Notes under the pieces: model-generated
Seen by the model: only the letters and a program-made list of their open reading frames with translations
What the model was told of the DNA's origin: nothing
Databases searched by the model: none
Position numbers and translations under genes: made by a program
Source: Acidobacteriota bacterium
GTDB lineage: Bacteria; Acidobacteriota; Thermoanaerobaculia; Multivoradales; Multivoraceae
Assembly (NCBI GenBank): GCA_028875725.1
Contig: JAPPCR010000006.1
Span: 689,786 to 753,785 of the forward strand
Length of the DNA: 64,000 nucleotides
Direction: 5' to 3'
Part shown: positions 10,065 to 17,897 of the stretch, piece after piece
Layout of the letters: the number at the start of each line of letters is the position of its first letter
Position numbering within the stretch: the stretch's first letter is position 1

Positions 10065-11300
10065 TCACTGGCCGGCGGGACCCGCCGGGGTCGCGGCCTT
10101 CGCGGCGGCGCTGTCGGCGGCGACGTAGTCGATGAAGCCGATCAGCATTTCGTCGGTCGACTCGGCGCCCCAGGTCACGTCGACCGTCGGGTCCGGGTTG
10201 TGCGGATTGTCGGCCGAGTTGTCGAAGGAGGCCGAGACCTCGATCCGGGTACCGGCCGGTAAGCGGAGCGGCTCGGCCAGGTCGTAGGACATCTGCCAGT
10301 TGAAGTCGTAGCGGCTGACGCTCAGCAACTCCCTCTGCTCGCCGTTGGGCAGGAAGGCGGTGTAGGTCATCGACTTGCCGCGGTAGTGCATGTGAGGGAT
10401 CAACGAGCGGACCACGACGTCCTCGTTGAAGACGTGGGTCGCCTCGGCGCGATAGTCCGCTTCACCGGCGGGGATGTGGAACGTGGTGTTCACGATCCAG
10501 AGGTTGACCAGCTCCTTCTCGACTTCCTCCGGCTTCGCGAACCAGAGGCCGACACGGGTCCTGTCGGTCGCCGCCGTGCCGGTCGGGTGATAGTGGAAGT
10601 CGCCGATCAGATCGCGGCCCTTCGGCAGCAGGCGGCCGGTGCCGGGCGGAAAGTGCTGGGGCGCGAAGCCGGCGGCCCAGGCGCCGACCCAGCCTTCCTG
10701 GACCCGGCTGTTCTCGCTTGCCCGCCAGAGGATGAAGTGGTGAAGCACCGTGCGGTCGCCGGCCTGGACCTCGACCGCGCGAATCCAGCGATCCTCCTCG
10801 AAGCCGGTCTTGATCGGTATGTCGAGGAACTCGTCCGGTCCGTCGGCGGCGACCTCGTGGGGATCGAACTCGAACACCCAGTCCGGCTCGCCGAACGTCC
10901 ACTCGCTGGCCTTCTCCGGCTTCTCGTAGACAGGCTCGTCACCGTCGCCCCGGGGCGCGCCGTTCGCGGCCCACCGGGTGATCGCCGCGATCTCGTCGTC
11001 GCTCAGGCTGATGTCGTTGGCCCAGGGGCCGTAGCCGGGGTCGGCGTCCCAGGGCGGCATGTCCTTGTTCTCCACCGCCCTCGCGATCGAGCGCGCCCAG
11101 GGCCGGACCTCGCGGTACGTGCGCAGCGACATTGGCGCGATCTCCTCCGGCTGGTGGCAGGAGGCGCAGTTCTCATGGAGGATCGGCGCGATGTCGTCGA
11201 CGAAGGTGGGCTGGTCGACGTTCCCGCCGGCGGCGATGGCCGGCGCCAGCAGGAGCGTCGAGGCGGCTACGAGGCAAGTCAGGCGGGAGGCTCGGTTCAT
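10065..11300 (-). CDS. secreted cytochrome c / copper type II monooxygenase-like protein (copy 1)
   Basis: A 411-residue protein with a signal peptide (LVAASTLLLAPAIAAGG). A c-type haem site ENCASCHQPEEIAPM follows, with MPPWDADPGYG providing the likely distal Met. After about residue 130 comes a two-domain beta region with histidine pairs LHHFILWR, GDFHYHPTG and PHMHYRGK. These are placed like the copper ligands of peptidylglycine monooxygenase and dopamine hydroxylase. Known family members are annotated as ascorbate-dependent copper monooxygenase-like proteins of Acidobacteria and Planctomycetes. The haem could replace ascorbate as electron donor, which is my inference. It is a tandem duplicate of the next gene, 73 bp away. 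Confidence 0.75.
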   Translation of the reverse strand: MNRASRLTCLVAASTLLLAPAIAAGGNVDQPTFVDDIAPILHENCASCHQPEEIAPMSLRTYREVRPWARSIARAVENKDMPPWDADPGYGPWANDISLSDDEIAAITRWAANGAPRGDGDEPVYEKPEKASEWTFGEPDWVFEFDPHEVAADGPDEFLDIPIKTGFEEDRWIRAVEVQAGDRTVLHHFILWRASENSRVQEGWVGAWAAGFAPQHFPPGTGRLLPKGRDLIGDFHYHPTGTAATDRTRVGLWFAKPEEVEKELVNLWIVNTTFHIPAGEADYRAEATHVFNEDVVVRSLIPHMHYRGKSMTYTAFLPNGEQRELLSVSRYDFNWQMSYDLAEPLRLPAGTRIEVSASFDNSADNPHNPDPTVDVTWGAESTDEMLIGFIDYVAADSAAAKAATPAGPAGQ

Positions 11301-11373
11301 CGGGTGCTCTCCGGAGCTGTTCGAAGTGTGGCCCGGATTGTAGCCGGGACGCCCCCGCCCTGTTCCTGGCTGT

Positions 11374-12951
11374 TCAGCCGGTCGGCAAAGTGGCCGGGGT
11401 CTCGTTCTCGGCCGGCGTGCCGACCATCTCGCCGGGACCCATGTCCATCCGCAGCGTGCCGTCGTCCTGGATGGAACCCTTGAGCTGCATCGTGTTGCCG
11501 GGCGTCTCCGCGGTGGCGGTCACGTTGTTGCCGTCCCAGACAATGTCGACGATCGGCGCCGGTAGCACGAGGGTGCCGAACTGGACGAACCAGCCGCCCG
11601 GGACGCCGCCGCGGGGAAGGAGCATGGCGGTCGGCTCGGGACCCTTGCCGGGCTCGCGCTGGACGTCGAAGCGCCACGCCTGGCCGGGATGGGTCTGGGC
11701 CAGTTCCGCCAGCTTGGCGATGACGGGGCTTGCCGGCTTCGGACTGACGCCCTCTGCGGCCACGAAGTCGACGAAGCCGATCAGCATCTCGTCGGTCGAG
11801 TCGGTGCCCCAGGTGACGTCGATCGTCGGATCGGGGTTGTGGGGGTTGTCGGCCGAGTTGTCCCAGTGGGCGGTGACCTCGACCCGCGTGCCGGCCGGCA
11901 GGGCGACCGGCTCGACGAAGTTGTAGCCGGTCTGCCAGTTGAAGTCGTAGCGGCTGACGCTGAGCAAATCCAGCTCGTCGCCGTTGGGCAGGAACGCGGT
12001 GTACTTCATGTCCTTGCCGCGGTAGTGCATATGCGGTGCAAGCGAGCGGATGACGACGTCCTCGGCGAACACGTGGTTCGCGCGGGCCTCGTGGTTCGGG
12101 TCGCCGGCGGGGATCTTGAACGTGGAGTTCATGACCCAGAGGTTGATCAGTTCCTTCTCGACCTCGTCCGGCTCGGCGAACCAGATGCCGATGCGCGTCT
12201 TGTCGGTCGAGGCCGTGCCGTTCGGGTGGTAGTGGAAGTCGCCGAGCAGGTTCTGGCCTGCAGGCAACAGGCGGGCGGTTCCGGGCGGGAACTCGTTGGG
12301 CCTGGCGCCGGCAGCCCAGGCGTCGATCCAGGCGTCCTGGACCTCGCTGTCCGGGGCCGCGCGCCAGAGGATGAAGTGGTGGACGACCTCCCGGTCGCCG
12401 GGCTGAACCTCGACGGCCCGGATCCAGCGATCTTCCTTGAAGCCGGTCTCGACCGGAAACACGGCGAACTCGTCGGGCCCGTCCGCCGCGACCTCGAACG
12501 GATCGAACTCGTAGACCCAGTCCGGTTCGCCGAAGGCCCACTCACCGGCGCTTGCCGGAGGCTCGTAGACGGGTTCGTCTCCGTCGCCGCGAGGAGCGCC
12601 GCTGCCGGCCCAGCGGGTGATCGCCTCGATCTCCGCGTCGCTCAGGGAGATGTCGTTCGAGAAGGGCCCGAAGCCCGGGTCGGCGTCCCAAGGCGGCATG
12701 TCGCGGTTCTCGACCGCCCGGGCGATCGAGCGCGCCCACGGGCGCACCTCGCGGTAGGTGCGGAGCGCCATTGGCGCGATCTCGTCCGGCTGATGGCAGG
12801 AAGCGCAATTCTCGTGGAGGATCGGCGCGATGTCGTCGACGAACGTGGGCTGGTCCAGGTTCAGGGCCTGGCTCGCCGCGGGAGCGGCGAGCAACGCGAC
12901 GGCGGTGACCATGGCTGCGCTGCGGAGCGGGGGGATCCGGTTCATATCCAA
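11374..12951 (-). CDS. secreted cytochrome c / copper type II monooxygenase-like protein (copy 2)
   Basis: A 525-residue paralogue of the downstream neighbour at 10065-11300. Long stretches are identical, for example around ENCASCHQPDEIAPM, the VVHHFILWR and GDFHYHPNG histidine pairs, and PHMHYRGKDM. It differs by about 115 extra C-terminal residues after the duplicated region, containing AWRFDVQREPGKGPEP and DIVWDGNNVTATAETPG. This looks like a beta-sandwich added to the catalytic core. The signal peptide ends near PAASQA. Both copies probably oxidise a C-H bond of a secreted or imported substrate in the periplasm. The duplication suggests divergent substrates or dosage. Confidence 0.75.
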   Translation of the reverse strand: MDMNRIPPLRSAAMVTAVALLAAPAASQALNLDQPTFVDDIAPILHENCASCHQPDEIAPMALRTYREVRPWARSIARAVENRDMPPWDADPGFGPFSNDISLSDAEIEAITRWAGSGAPRGDGDEPVYEPPASAGEWAFGEPDWVYEFDPFEVAADGPDEFAVFPVETGFKEDRWIRAVEVQPGDREVVHHFILWRAAPDSEVQDAWIDAWAAGARPNEFPPGTARLLPAGQNLLGDFHYHPNGTASTDKTRIGIWFAEPDEVEKELINLWVMNSTFKIPAGDPNHEARANHVFAEDVVIRSLAPHMHYRGKDMKYTAFLPNGDELDLLSVSRYDFNWQTGYNFVEPVALPAGTRVEVTAHWDNSADNPHNPDPTIDVTWGTDSTDEMLIGFVDFVAAEGVSPKPASPVIAKLAELAQTHPGQAWRFDVQREPGKGPEPTAMLLPRGGVPGGWFVQFGTLVLPAPIVDIVWDGNNVTATAETPGNTMQLKGSIQDDGTLRMDMGPGEMVGTPAENETPATLPTG

Positions 12952-13124
12952 GTCCTTGAGAGCGGGTTGAAGCGTGTTCGTGGAAACACGGCGGCCACCG
13001 GATGCGTTTACAACTGAGGGCGTTGCACTCGGTGACCGTGACGGTTTCGACAGTACCCGACTATACGGCTGCCGGGGCCTCGGGTTTCGGCCTCCGGGCA
13101 GAGCGGAGTGTTACGCTCGATGGC

Positions 13125-13955
13125 ATGTTTCCGGTCGAATCGACACGCAGACAGGGCTTCCTTCCGGCGGCGCTTCTCCTGGCCTCGAGCCTCTTGTGGG
13201 CCGACGGCCTGGCCGCCCAGAACGTGCTCTCGAAGGCGCTCCAGGACCGTGTCCAGGAGAATCCCCACACCACCGAGGCCGACGTCGAGGCCGGCGCCAA
13301 GGTGTTCCGCCGCAGTTGCTCCCTCTGCCATGGCGCCGACGGCACCGGCGGCGACGGTCCCGACCTGACCCGCGGCGTGTTCCGTCACGGCAGCAGCGAT
13401 GCCGCGCTGTTCCGGAACGTCCTGACCGGCATCCCGAACAGCGGTATGGGCGGTATCTACCAGCCGGACAAGTCGATCTGGCAGGTCGTGTCCTATGTGC
13501 GCTCGCTCAGCCGGGGCGGCGGCGAGGAAGAGGTGCCGGGCGACCCGAGACGTGGCCGGCTGCTGTACATGAGCCGCGGCTCCTGCTCCGATTGCCACCG
13601 GCTGAACGGCTCGGGCGGCCGCATCGGCCCCGATCTGAGCGATCTGGGCTGGCGGCGCGCGCCAGCTCACATCCGTGCCTCGATCACGGATCCCGCGGAA
13701 TCGGTGGCGGCTGACTACCGCACCGTCGAAGTCAGGACGAACGACGGGGGCGTCGTCCGGGGCGTGCTGCGCAACGAGGACCGCTACTCGATCCAGCTCT
13801 TCGACGAGTTCGAGAACCTCCGGTCCTTCCGGAAGACGGACCTCGCGGTGATCGACAAGCCGGAGGAGTCTCTGATGCCTCCGCTGAGCAGTTTCTTCCG
13901 TGGCCGCGATTTGGACGATCTCGTGGCCTATCTCTACTCGCTGCGACCGGAGTGA
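13125..13955 (+). CDS. dihaem c-type cytochrome with PVC-type haem-binding domain
   Basis: The ATG at 13125 gives MFPVESTRRQ and a signal peptide ending DGLAAQ (276 residues). An upstream in-frame start at 13002 would add a non-signal leader and is less likely. Two CxxCH haem sites are visible, CSLCH near residue 65 in a cytochrome c class I setting and CSDCH near 157. The C-terminal part (RASITDPAES, YRTVEVRTNDGGVVRG, LRNEDRYSIQLFD) is the domain seen in Planctomycete and Acidobacteria haem proteins. It ends 3 bp before the PQQ alcohol dehydrogenase start. It is therefore the probable electron acceptor for that enzyme in the periplasm. Confidence 0.85.
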   Translation: MFPVESTRRQGFLPAALLLASSLLWADGLAAQNVLSKALQDRVQENPHTTEADVEAGAKVFRRSCSLCHGADGTGGDGPDLTRGVFRHGSSDAALFRNVLTGIPNSGMGGIYQPDKSIWQVVSYVRSLSRGGGEEEVPGDPRRGRLLYMSRGSCSDCHRLNGSGGRIGPDLSDLGWRRAPAHIRASITDPAESVAADYRTVEVRTNDGGVVRGVLRNEDRYSIQLFDEFENLRSFRKTDLAVIDKPEESLMPPLSSFFRGRDLDDLVAYLYSLRPE

Positions 13956-13957
13956 AG

Positions 13958-15631
13958 ATGACAAACACTGGGTGCGCCGGCACCCCCGCCGGCATCCGGC
14001 GCGAAGCGCCGGCTCCGAAGAGGCGGCTCGGCGCTGTCGGTCTTGGGGCTTTCCTGCTCGCGGCCGCGGGCGTCTCCGCCCAGGGCGTCGTGTCCTACGA
14101 ACGGCTCGAGGCGGCGGCGGACGAGCCGGCTAACTGGCTCATGTACTCGGGCGAGTTCAACAGCCAGCGCTTCAGCCGCCTCGACGAGATCGATCGCTCG
14201 AACGCGGCGGATCTGCAACTCCGCTGGGTTCGTCAGATGCCAACACTCGGTCGCCTGGAAACGACACCCCTGGTGATCGACGAGGTGATGTACGCGACGA
14301 CGCCGGACAACGTGGTGATCGCGCTCGATGCGCGCACCGGCCAGCAGTACTGGTCCTACGCTCAAGAACTGCCGGATCAGCTCGCACTCTGCTGCGGAAA
14401 GCAGAACCGGGGCGTGGCCGTTCGGGGCGATCGCCTCTACATGGGCACGATCGACGCGCACCTGGTCTCCCTGGACGCCAAGACCGGCGCGGTGATCTGG
14501 GACACGGAGGTGGGCAACCCGCGCACGGGGCAGTCGATCACGGCGGCGCCCATGGTCATCCGCGACCTGGTGATCACCGGGATCGGCGGCGGCGAGTACG
14601 GCATCCGCGGCTTCCTCGACGCCTACGACGCGGACACCGGCGAACTTCGCTGGCGCAGCTACACGATTCCGGGACCGGGCGAACCAGGCAACGAGACCTG
14701 GGAGGGCGACTCCTGGAAGACGGGCGGCGCGCCGACCTGGATGACGGGCTCCTACGACCCCGAGCTCGATCTCCTCTACTGGGGAACCGGCAATCCGGGG
14801 CCGGACTGGAACGGTGAGGTCCGGGAGGGCGACAACCTGCACTCGGATTCCGTTCTGGCGATCCGGCCGGAAACGGGCGAGATCGTCTGGACCTTCCAGT
14901 TCACGCCCCACGACGTCCACGACTGGGACGCGTGCCAGGTGCCGATTCTGTTCGACGCCGAGTACCAGGGCGAGCAGCGCAAGCTGATGGCCTTCGCCAA
15001 CCGGAACGCCTTCTTCTACCTGCTGGACCGCGAGACCGGGGAGTTCCTGTTCGCGCGCGAGTTCGCGCGCCAGACCTGGGCCGAGGGGATCGACCAGGAG
15101 ACCGGCCGGCCGATCCGGGTGCCGAACATGTTCCCCAGCGAGGAAGGAACCCTGGTCGCGCCAACGATCGGCGGGGCGGCCAACTGGTTCTCGCCCACCT
15201 ACAGCCCCGACACCGGCCTCTTCTACATCCAGGCCTACGACGCGGAGATGCTCTACTACATGGCCGAGGCCGAGTACGAGGAGGGCGAACTCTTCGTCGG
15301 CGGCTACGGCAAGCCGGCCGGGCCCGGCGACCAGTACGTCAGCGCCGTGCGGGCGCTCGATCCGCTGACCGGGGACCGCGTGTGGGAGTACCAGGTGCAG
15401 CCCCGGTCCACCTCGGGCCTGCTCGCCACGAGAGGCGGCCTGGTGTTCGGCGGCAGCGTGGCGGGCATCTTCTACGCCCTCGACGCCGAAAGCGGCGAGG
15501 AGCTCTGGCACCGCCGCTTGGGCGGCAACGTCTTTGCGGCGCCGATCAGCTACGAGGCGGGCGGGCAGCAGCACGTGACGATCGCGGCGGGGCGGGCGCT
15601 GTTCACGTTCGCGTTGCCGGAGCCGGAGTAG
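13958..15631 (+). CDS. PQQ-dependent alcohol dehydrogenase with lanthanide-type Asp motif
   Basis: 557 residues from the ATG at 13958; a GTG two codons upstream is possible. An unusual GC-rich leader precedes the signal peptide (LGAVGLGAFLLAAAGVSAQ). PQQ-ADH features are SQRFSRLDEIDRSN, the adjacent cysteine pair in LALCCGKQNRG, the TWEGDSWKTGGAPTW ligand region, YWGTGNPGPDWNGEVREGDN, and HDVHDWDACQ at the catalytic Asp. A second Asp lies two residues after the catalytic one (DWD), as in XoxF-type lanthanide enzymes; calcium MxaF enzymes have Ala there. It oxidises alcohols in the periplasm. The upstream dihaem cytochrome is the likely acceptor. The metal assignment rests on this one motif. 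Confidence 0.82.
   Translation: MTNTGCAGTPAGIRREAPAPKRRLGAVGLGAFLLAAAGVSAQGVVSYERLEAAADEPANWLMYSGEFNSQRFSRLDEIDRSNAADLQLRWVRQMPTLGRLETTPLVIDEVMYATTPDNVVIALDARTGQQYWSYAQELPDQLALCCGKQNRGVAVRGDRLYMGTIDAHLVSLDAKTGAVIWDTEVGNPRTGQSITAAPMVIRDLVITGIGGGEYGIRGFLDAYDADTGELRWRSYTIPGPGEPGNETWEGDSWKTGGAPTWMTGSYDPELDLLYWGTGNPGPDWNGEVREGDNLHSDSVLAIRPETGEIVWTFQFTPHDVHDWDACQVPILFDAEYQGEQRKLMAFANRNAFFYLLDRETGEFLFAREFARQTWAEGIDQETGRPIRVPNMFPSEEGTLVAPTIGGAANWFSPTYSPDTGLFYIQAYDAEMLYYMAEAEYEEGELFVGGYGKPAGPGDQYVSAVRALDPLTGDRVWEYQVQPRSTSGLLATRGGLVFGGSVAGIFYALDAESGEELWHRRLGGNVFAAPISYEAGGQQHVTIAAGRALFTFALPEPE
13971..14012. repeat. GC-rich double-hairpin motif inside the 5' end of the PQQ-ADH gene
   Basis: Two hairpins sit side by side: GGTGC-GCCG-GCACC at 13971-13984 and CCGGCGC-GAA-GCGCCGG at 13996-14012, with GCCGGC between them. 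The bases encode the residues just before the signal peptide, which are not expected in this family. The motif looks like a short palindromic repeat that entered the start of the gene. Alternatively, it is an RNA fold over the ribosome-binding region that limits translation. Confidence 0.4.
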
Positions 15632-15685
15632 AAACCGGCCGCCGGGTGTTCTGCCGGGAGAACCCAGGTCCACCGAGAATCGGCG

Positions 15686-17071
15686 ATGAGCATCTTCCCG
15701 GAACTGTCGATCGAACAACTTCGAGGCGATATCGAGCCGGCGCTGCTGGGCCGGCGGGCCGGCGAACAGGGCATGCCGCCGCTCGAAGCGGCCGAGGATC
15801 CGTCTCAGGCGGAGATCGAGGAGTTCATCGAGGCGAAGAAGAACGACGCGGTGAGGATCCGCGATGCGCAGCTCGAGCAGGTGGATAGTCATCTGGATCA
15901 GCTCGATCAGGCCGTTCTCGCGGGAGACCTGGAGTCATCGGCACGCAAGGCGGCGACCGAGTTTCGGGAGGTCGAGCAGAGCGAACTGCAGGCGCTCAAG
16001 GCGAGCCTGCACGAGTTCGAACGCAAACGCCGCGACTTCTTCGACTTCAAGCACCGCAACGGACTGGACCGCGAGCCGGACTATGTGAGTCCGCGCACGA
16101 CGGCGATCCTGATCGGACTCGTGGTTCTCCTGTTCGTGATCGAGAGCGGTCTGAACGGCGCCTTTCTGGCCGTCGGCAGCGAGGGCGGGCTGGTCGGCGG
16201 CTGGGGTCTGGCGCTCGGTTTCAGCGTCGTGAACCTCGTGTTGCCGGCGCTCTTCTTCGGCCCCGTCAGCCGCTACGTGAGCCACATCGGCCTGCTGTTG
16301 AAGGCTGTGGGCGTGCTCGCGATCCTCGGCTGGCTCTGCACTGCGCTCGTGCTCAACCTCGGACTCGCACACTTCCGCGATGCTTCAGCCGATCTGAGCG
16401 AGAACATCGGCGCCGAAGCGCTGAGTCGTTTCCAGGCTTCGCCATTGGGACTGCAGGACGCGGAGTCGTGGCTGCTGTTCGTGCTCGGCTTCTTCTTCTC
16501 GGGCGTCGCGTTCTTCGACGGCCGCAAGCTCTTCGGCGACTCCTATCCGGGGTACTCCCGCAAGCACCGCAAGATGGAGGAGGCGCGAGCCGACTACGAC
16601 GATCACTGGCAGGACGTCGTCGAGCAGTTACGCACGATCCGCGAGGACGGCCTGGACGCGATCGGCCGCACCGCGCACCAGGCGAAGAGCCAGCCCGTCG
16701 AACGGCGCCGCGCGGTCGAGAGCGAAGCAAAGCTCCTGGCCGCGTTCGACTCCCACGTCGAGCAGTTGCAGCGCTTCGGGACGATGCTGATCGAGGAGTA
16801 CCGCGAGGCGAACCGCTCGGTGCGCTTCGATCGCGGCGCCCCACAGGCGTACAACAGGCCCTGGACGATGGACGCGCCGGCGCCGCACCGGCGGCGCCGC
16901 GAGCCGGGCGCGGTCGAGGATGTGGACCTGGACGGGTTGAACGACCAGTACGAGTCGGCGCTGCTCCGCGTACACGCGGAGTGGGAACAGACCCAGGTGC
17001 GCCTGGACCTCGAGGGCTCGGCGTCTCGCGGTAGCCCGGCGGAAGCCGTTCCCGCAGATGGCGCCTCGTAG
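15686..17071 (+). CDS. integral membrane protein with N-terminal coiled coil (first gene of TolQ/R-like operon)
   Basis: 461 residues and no family that I recognise. Residues 1-130 are highly charged and helical (EEFIEAKKNDAVRIRDAQ, ASLHEFERKRRDFFDFKHR). Four hydrophobic segments lie between about 135 and 285: TAILIGLVVLLFVIESGL, GLALGFSVVNLVLPALFFG, LLKAVGVLAILGWLCTALVL and WLLFVLGFFFSGVAFF. The C-terminal 170 residues are again helical and charged. It overlaps the next gene by 14 bp, so it belongs to the same translational unit. With the TolQ/TolR-like genes downstream it is probably an accessory subunit of one inner-membrane complex. Confidence 0.7.
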   Translation: MSIFPELSIEQLRGDIEPALLGRRAGEQGMPPLEAAEDPSQAEIEEFIEAKKNDAVRIRDAQLEQVDSHLDQLDQAVLAGDLESSARKAATEFREVEQSELQALKASLHEFERKRRDFFDFKHRNGLDREPDYVSPRTTAILIGLVVLLFVIESGLNGAFLAVGSEGGLVGGWGLALGFSVVNLVLPALFFGPVSRYVSHIGLLLKAVGVLAILGWLCTALVLNLGLAHFRDASADLSENIGAEALSRFQASPLGLQDAESWLLFVLGFFFSGVAFFDGRKLFGDSYPGYSRKHRKMEEARADYDDHWQDVVEQLRTIREDGLDAIGRTAHQAKSQPVERRRAVESEAKLLAAFDSHVEQLQRFGTMLIEEYREANRSVRFDRGAPQAYNRPWTMDAPAPHRRRREPGAVEDVDLDGLNDQYESALLRVHAEWEQTQVRLDLEGSASRGSPAEAVPADGAS

Positions 17072-17897
17072 ACGGCGCCGCCGTTCGCGCCGGGGCGACC
17101 TCTCGCCTCGGGATGTGGCCGTCGGCGGGGGCATCGCGGTCGTCGCGCTCCTGCTGCTGGTCGTGGGCGCCCGCTTCACGATCTTCGCTCCGGGTCCGCC
17201 GGACCGCGACTCCGAAACGGGTTGTCCGGAGGCCGGCCCCGCGGCCCTGACCGCGATCCTGATCGATGTCACGGACCAGGTCGGCGCGATCAGCCGCGCC
17301 GACGTGCTCGCGCACCTCGACGAGTACGTCGCCGACAGCCGGAAAGACGAGATGGTCCTGGCCTACGAGGCGAAGCCGGTGGGGAACGAGATCGGCAGTC
17401 CGCTGCTTTCGGTCTGCCATCCCGGCGATCCGGACGAGGCCAGCGAGTGGACGGAGAACCCGCGGTTGATCCGGCGACGCCTGGAAGAACGGTTCGAGCG
17501 GCCGCTCGAGGAGCTCTTCGCCGAGCTGCTCGGCCGGGAGCCGGCGTCGACTTCGCCGCTGATGGAGAGCGTTCAGAGCGTGGCGGTCTCCGTTCTCGGC
17601 CGGCACGAGTACGCGGGTCTTCCGAAGCGTCTGATCCTGGTCTCCGACCTGATGCAGAACACGCGCAACCTCTCCTTCTTCCGCCAGGCCGTCGACTACG
17701 AGGCCTTCGCCGCGACGGCCGGCGCCGACGCGCTGGGCACCGACCTTCGCGGCACCGCGGTCGAGGTCCTGTTCGTGCAGCGCACCGCCCACCGGCGCCT
17801 CGACGGCACGCGCGGCCTGATCGACTTCTGGCAGCGGTGGATCGAAGAGCAGGGTGGCACCCTGAATCGGGTTGCGCGGATCGACGGCGTCAACTGA
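17058..17897 (+). CDS. membrane-anchored vWA-like protein
   Basis: 279 residues with an Arg-rich cytoplasmic start (RRRRRRSRRGD). One membrane anchor (AVGGGIAVVALLLLVVGARF) then places the rest in the periplasm. The body has the alternating pattern of a von Willebrand A fold: TAILIDVTDQVG near residue 68-79 at the MIDAS position, SPLMESVQSVA at the helix after strand 3, and KRLILVSDLMQNT near 195-207. The MIDAS is degenerate (DxTD instead of DxSxS), so metal binding is uncertain. It shares a TGATG overlap with the TolQ-like gene. It could be the effector or ligand-sensing arm of the complex. Confidence 0.65.
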   Translation: MAPRRRRRRSRRGDLSPRDVAVGGGIAVVALLLLVVGARFTIFAPGPPDRDSETGCPEAGPAALTAILIDVTDQVGAISRADVLAHLDEYVADSRKDEMVLAYEAKPVGNEIGSPLLSVCHPGDPDEASEWTENPRLIRRRLEERFERPLEELFAELLGREPASTSPLMESVQSVAVSVLGRHEYAGLPKRLILVSDLMQNTRNLSFFRQAVDYEAFAATAGADALGTDLRGTAVEVLFVQRTAHRRLDGTRGLIDFWQRWIEEQGGTLNRVARIDGVN

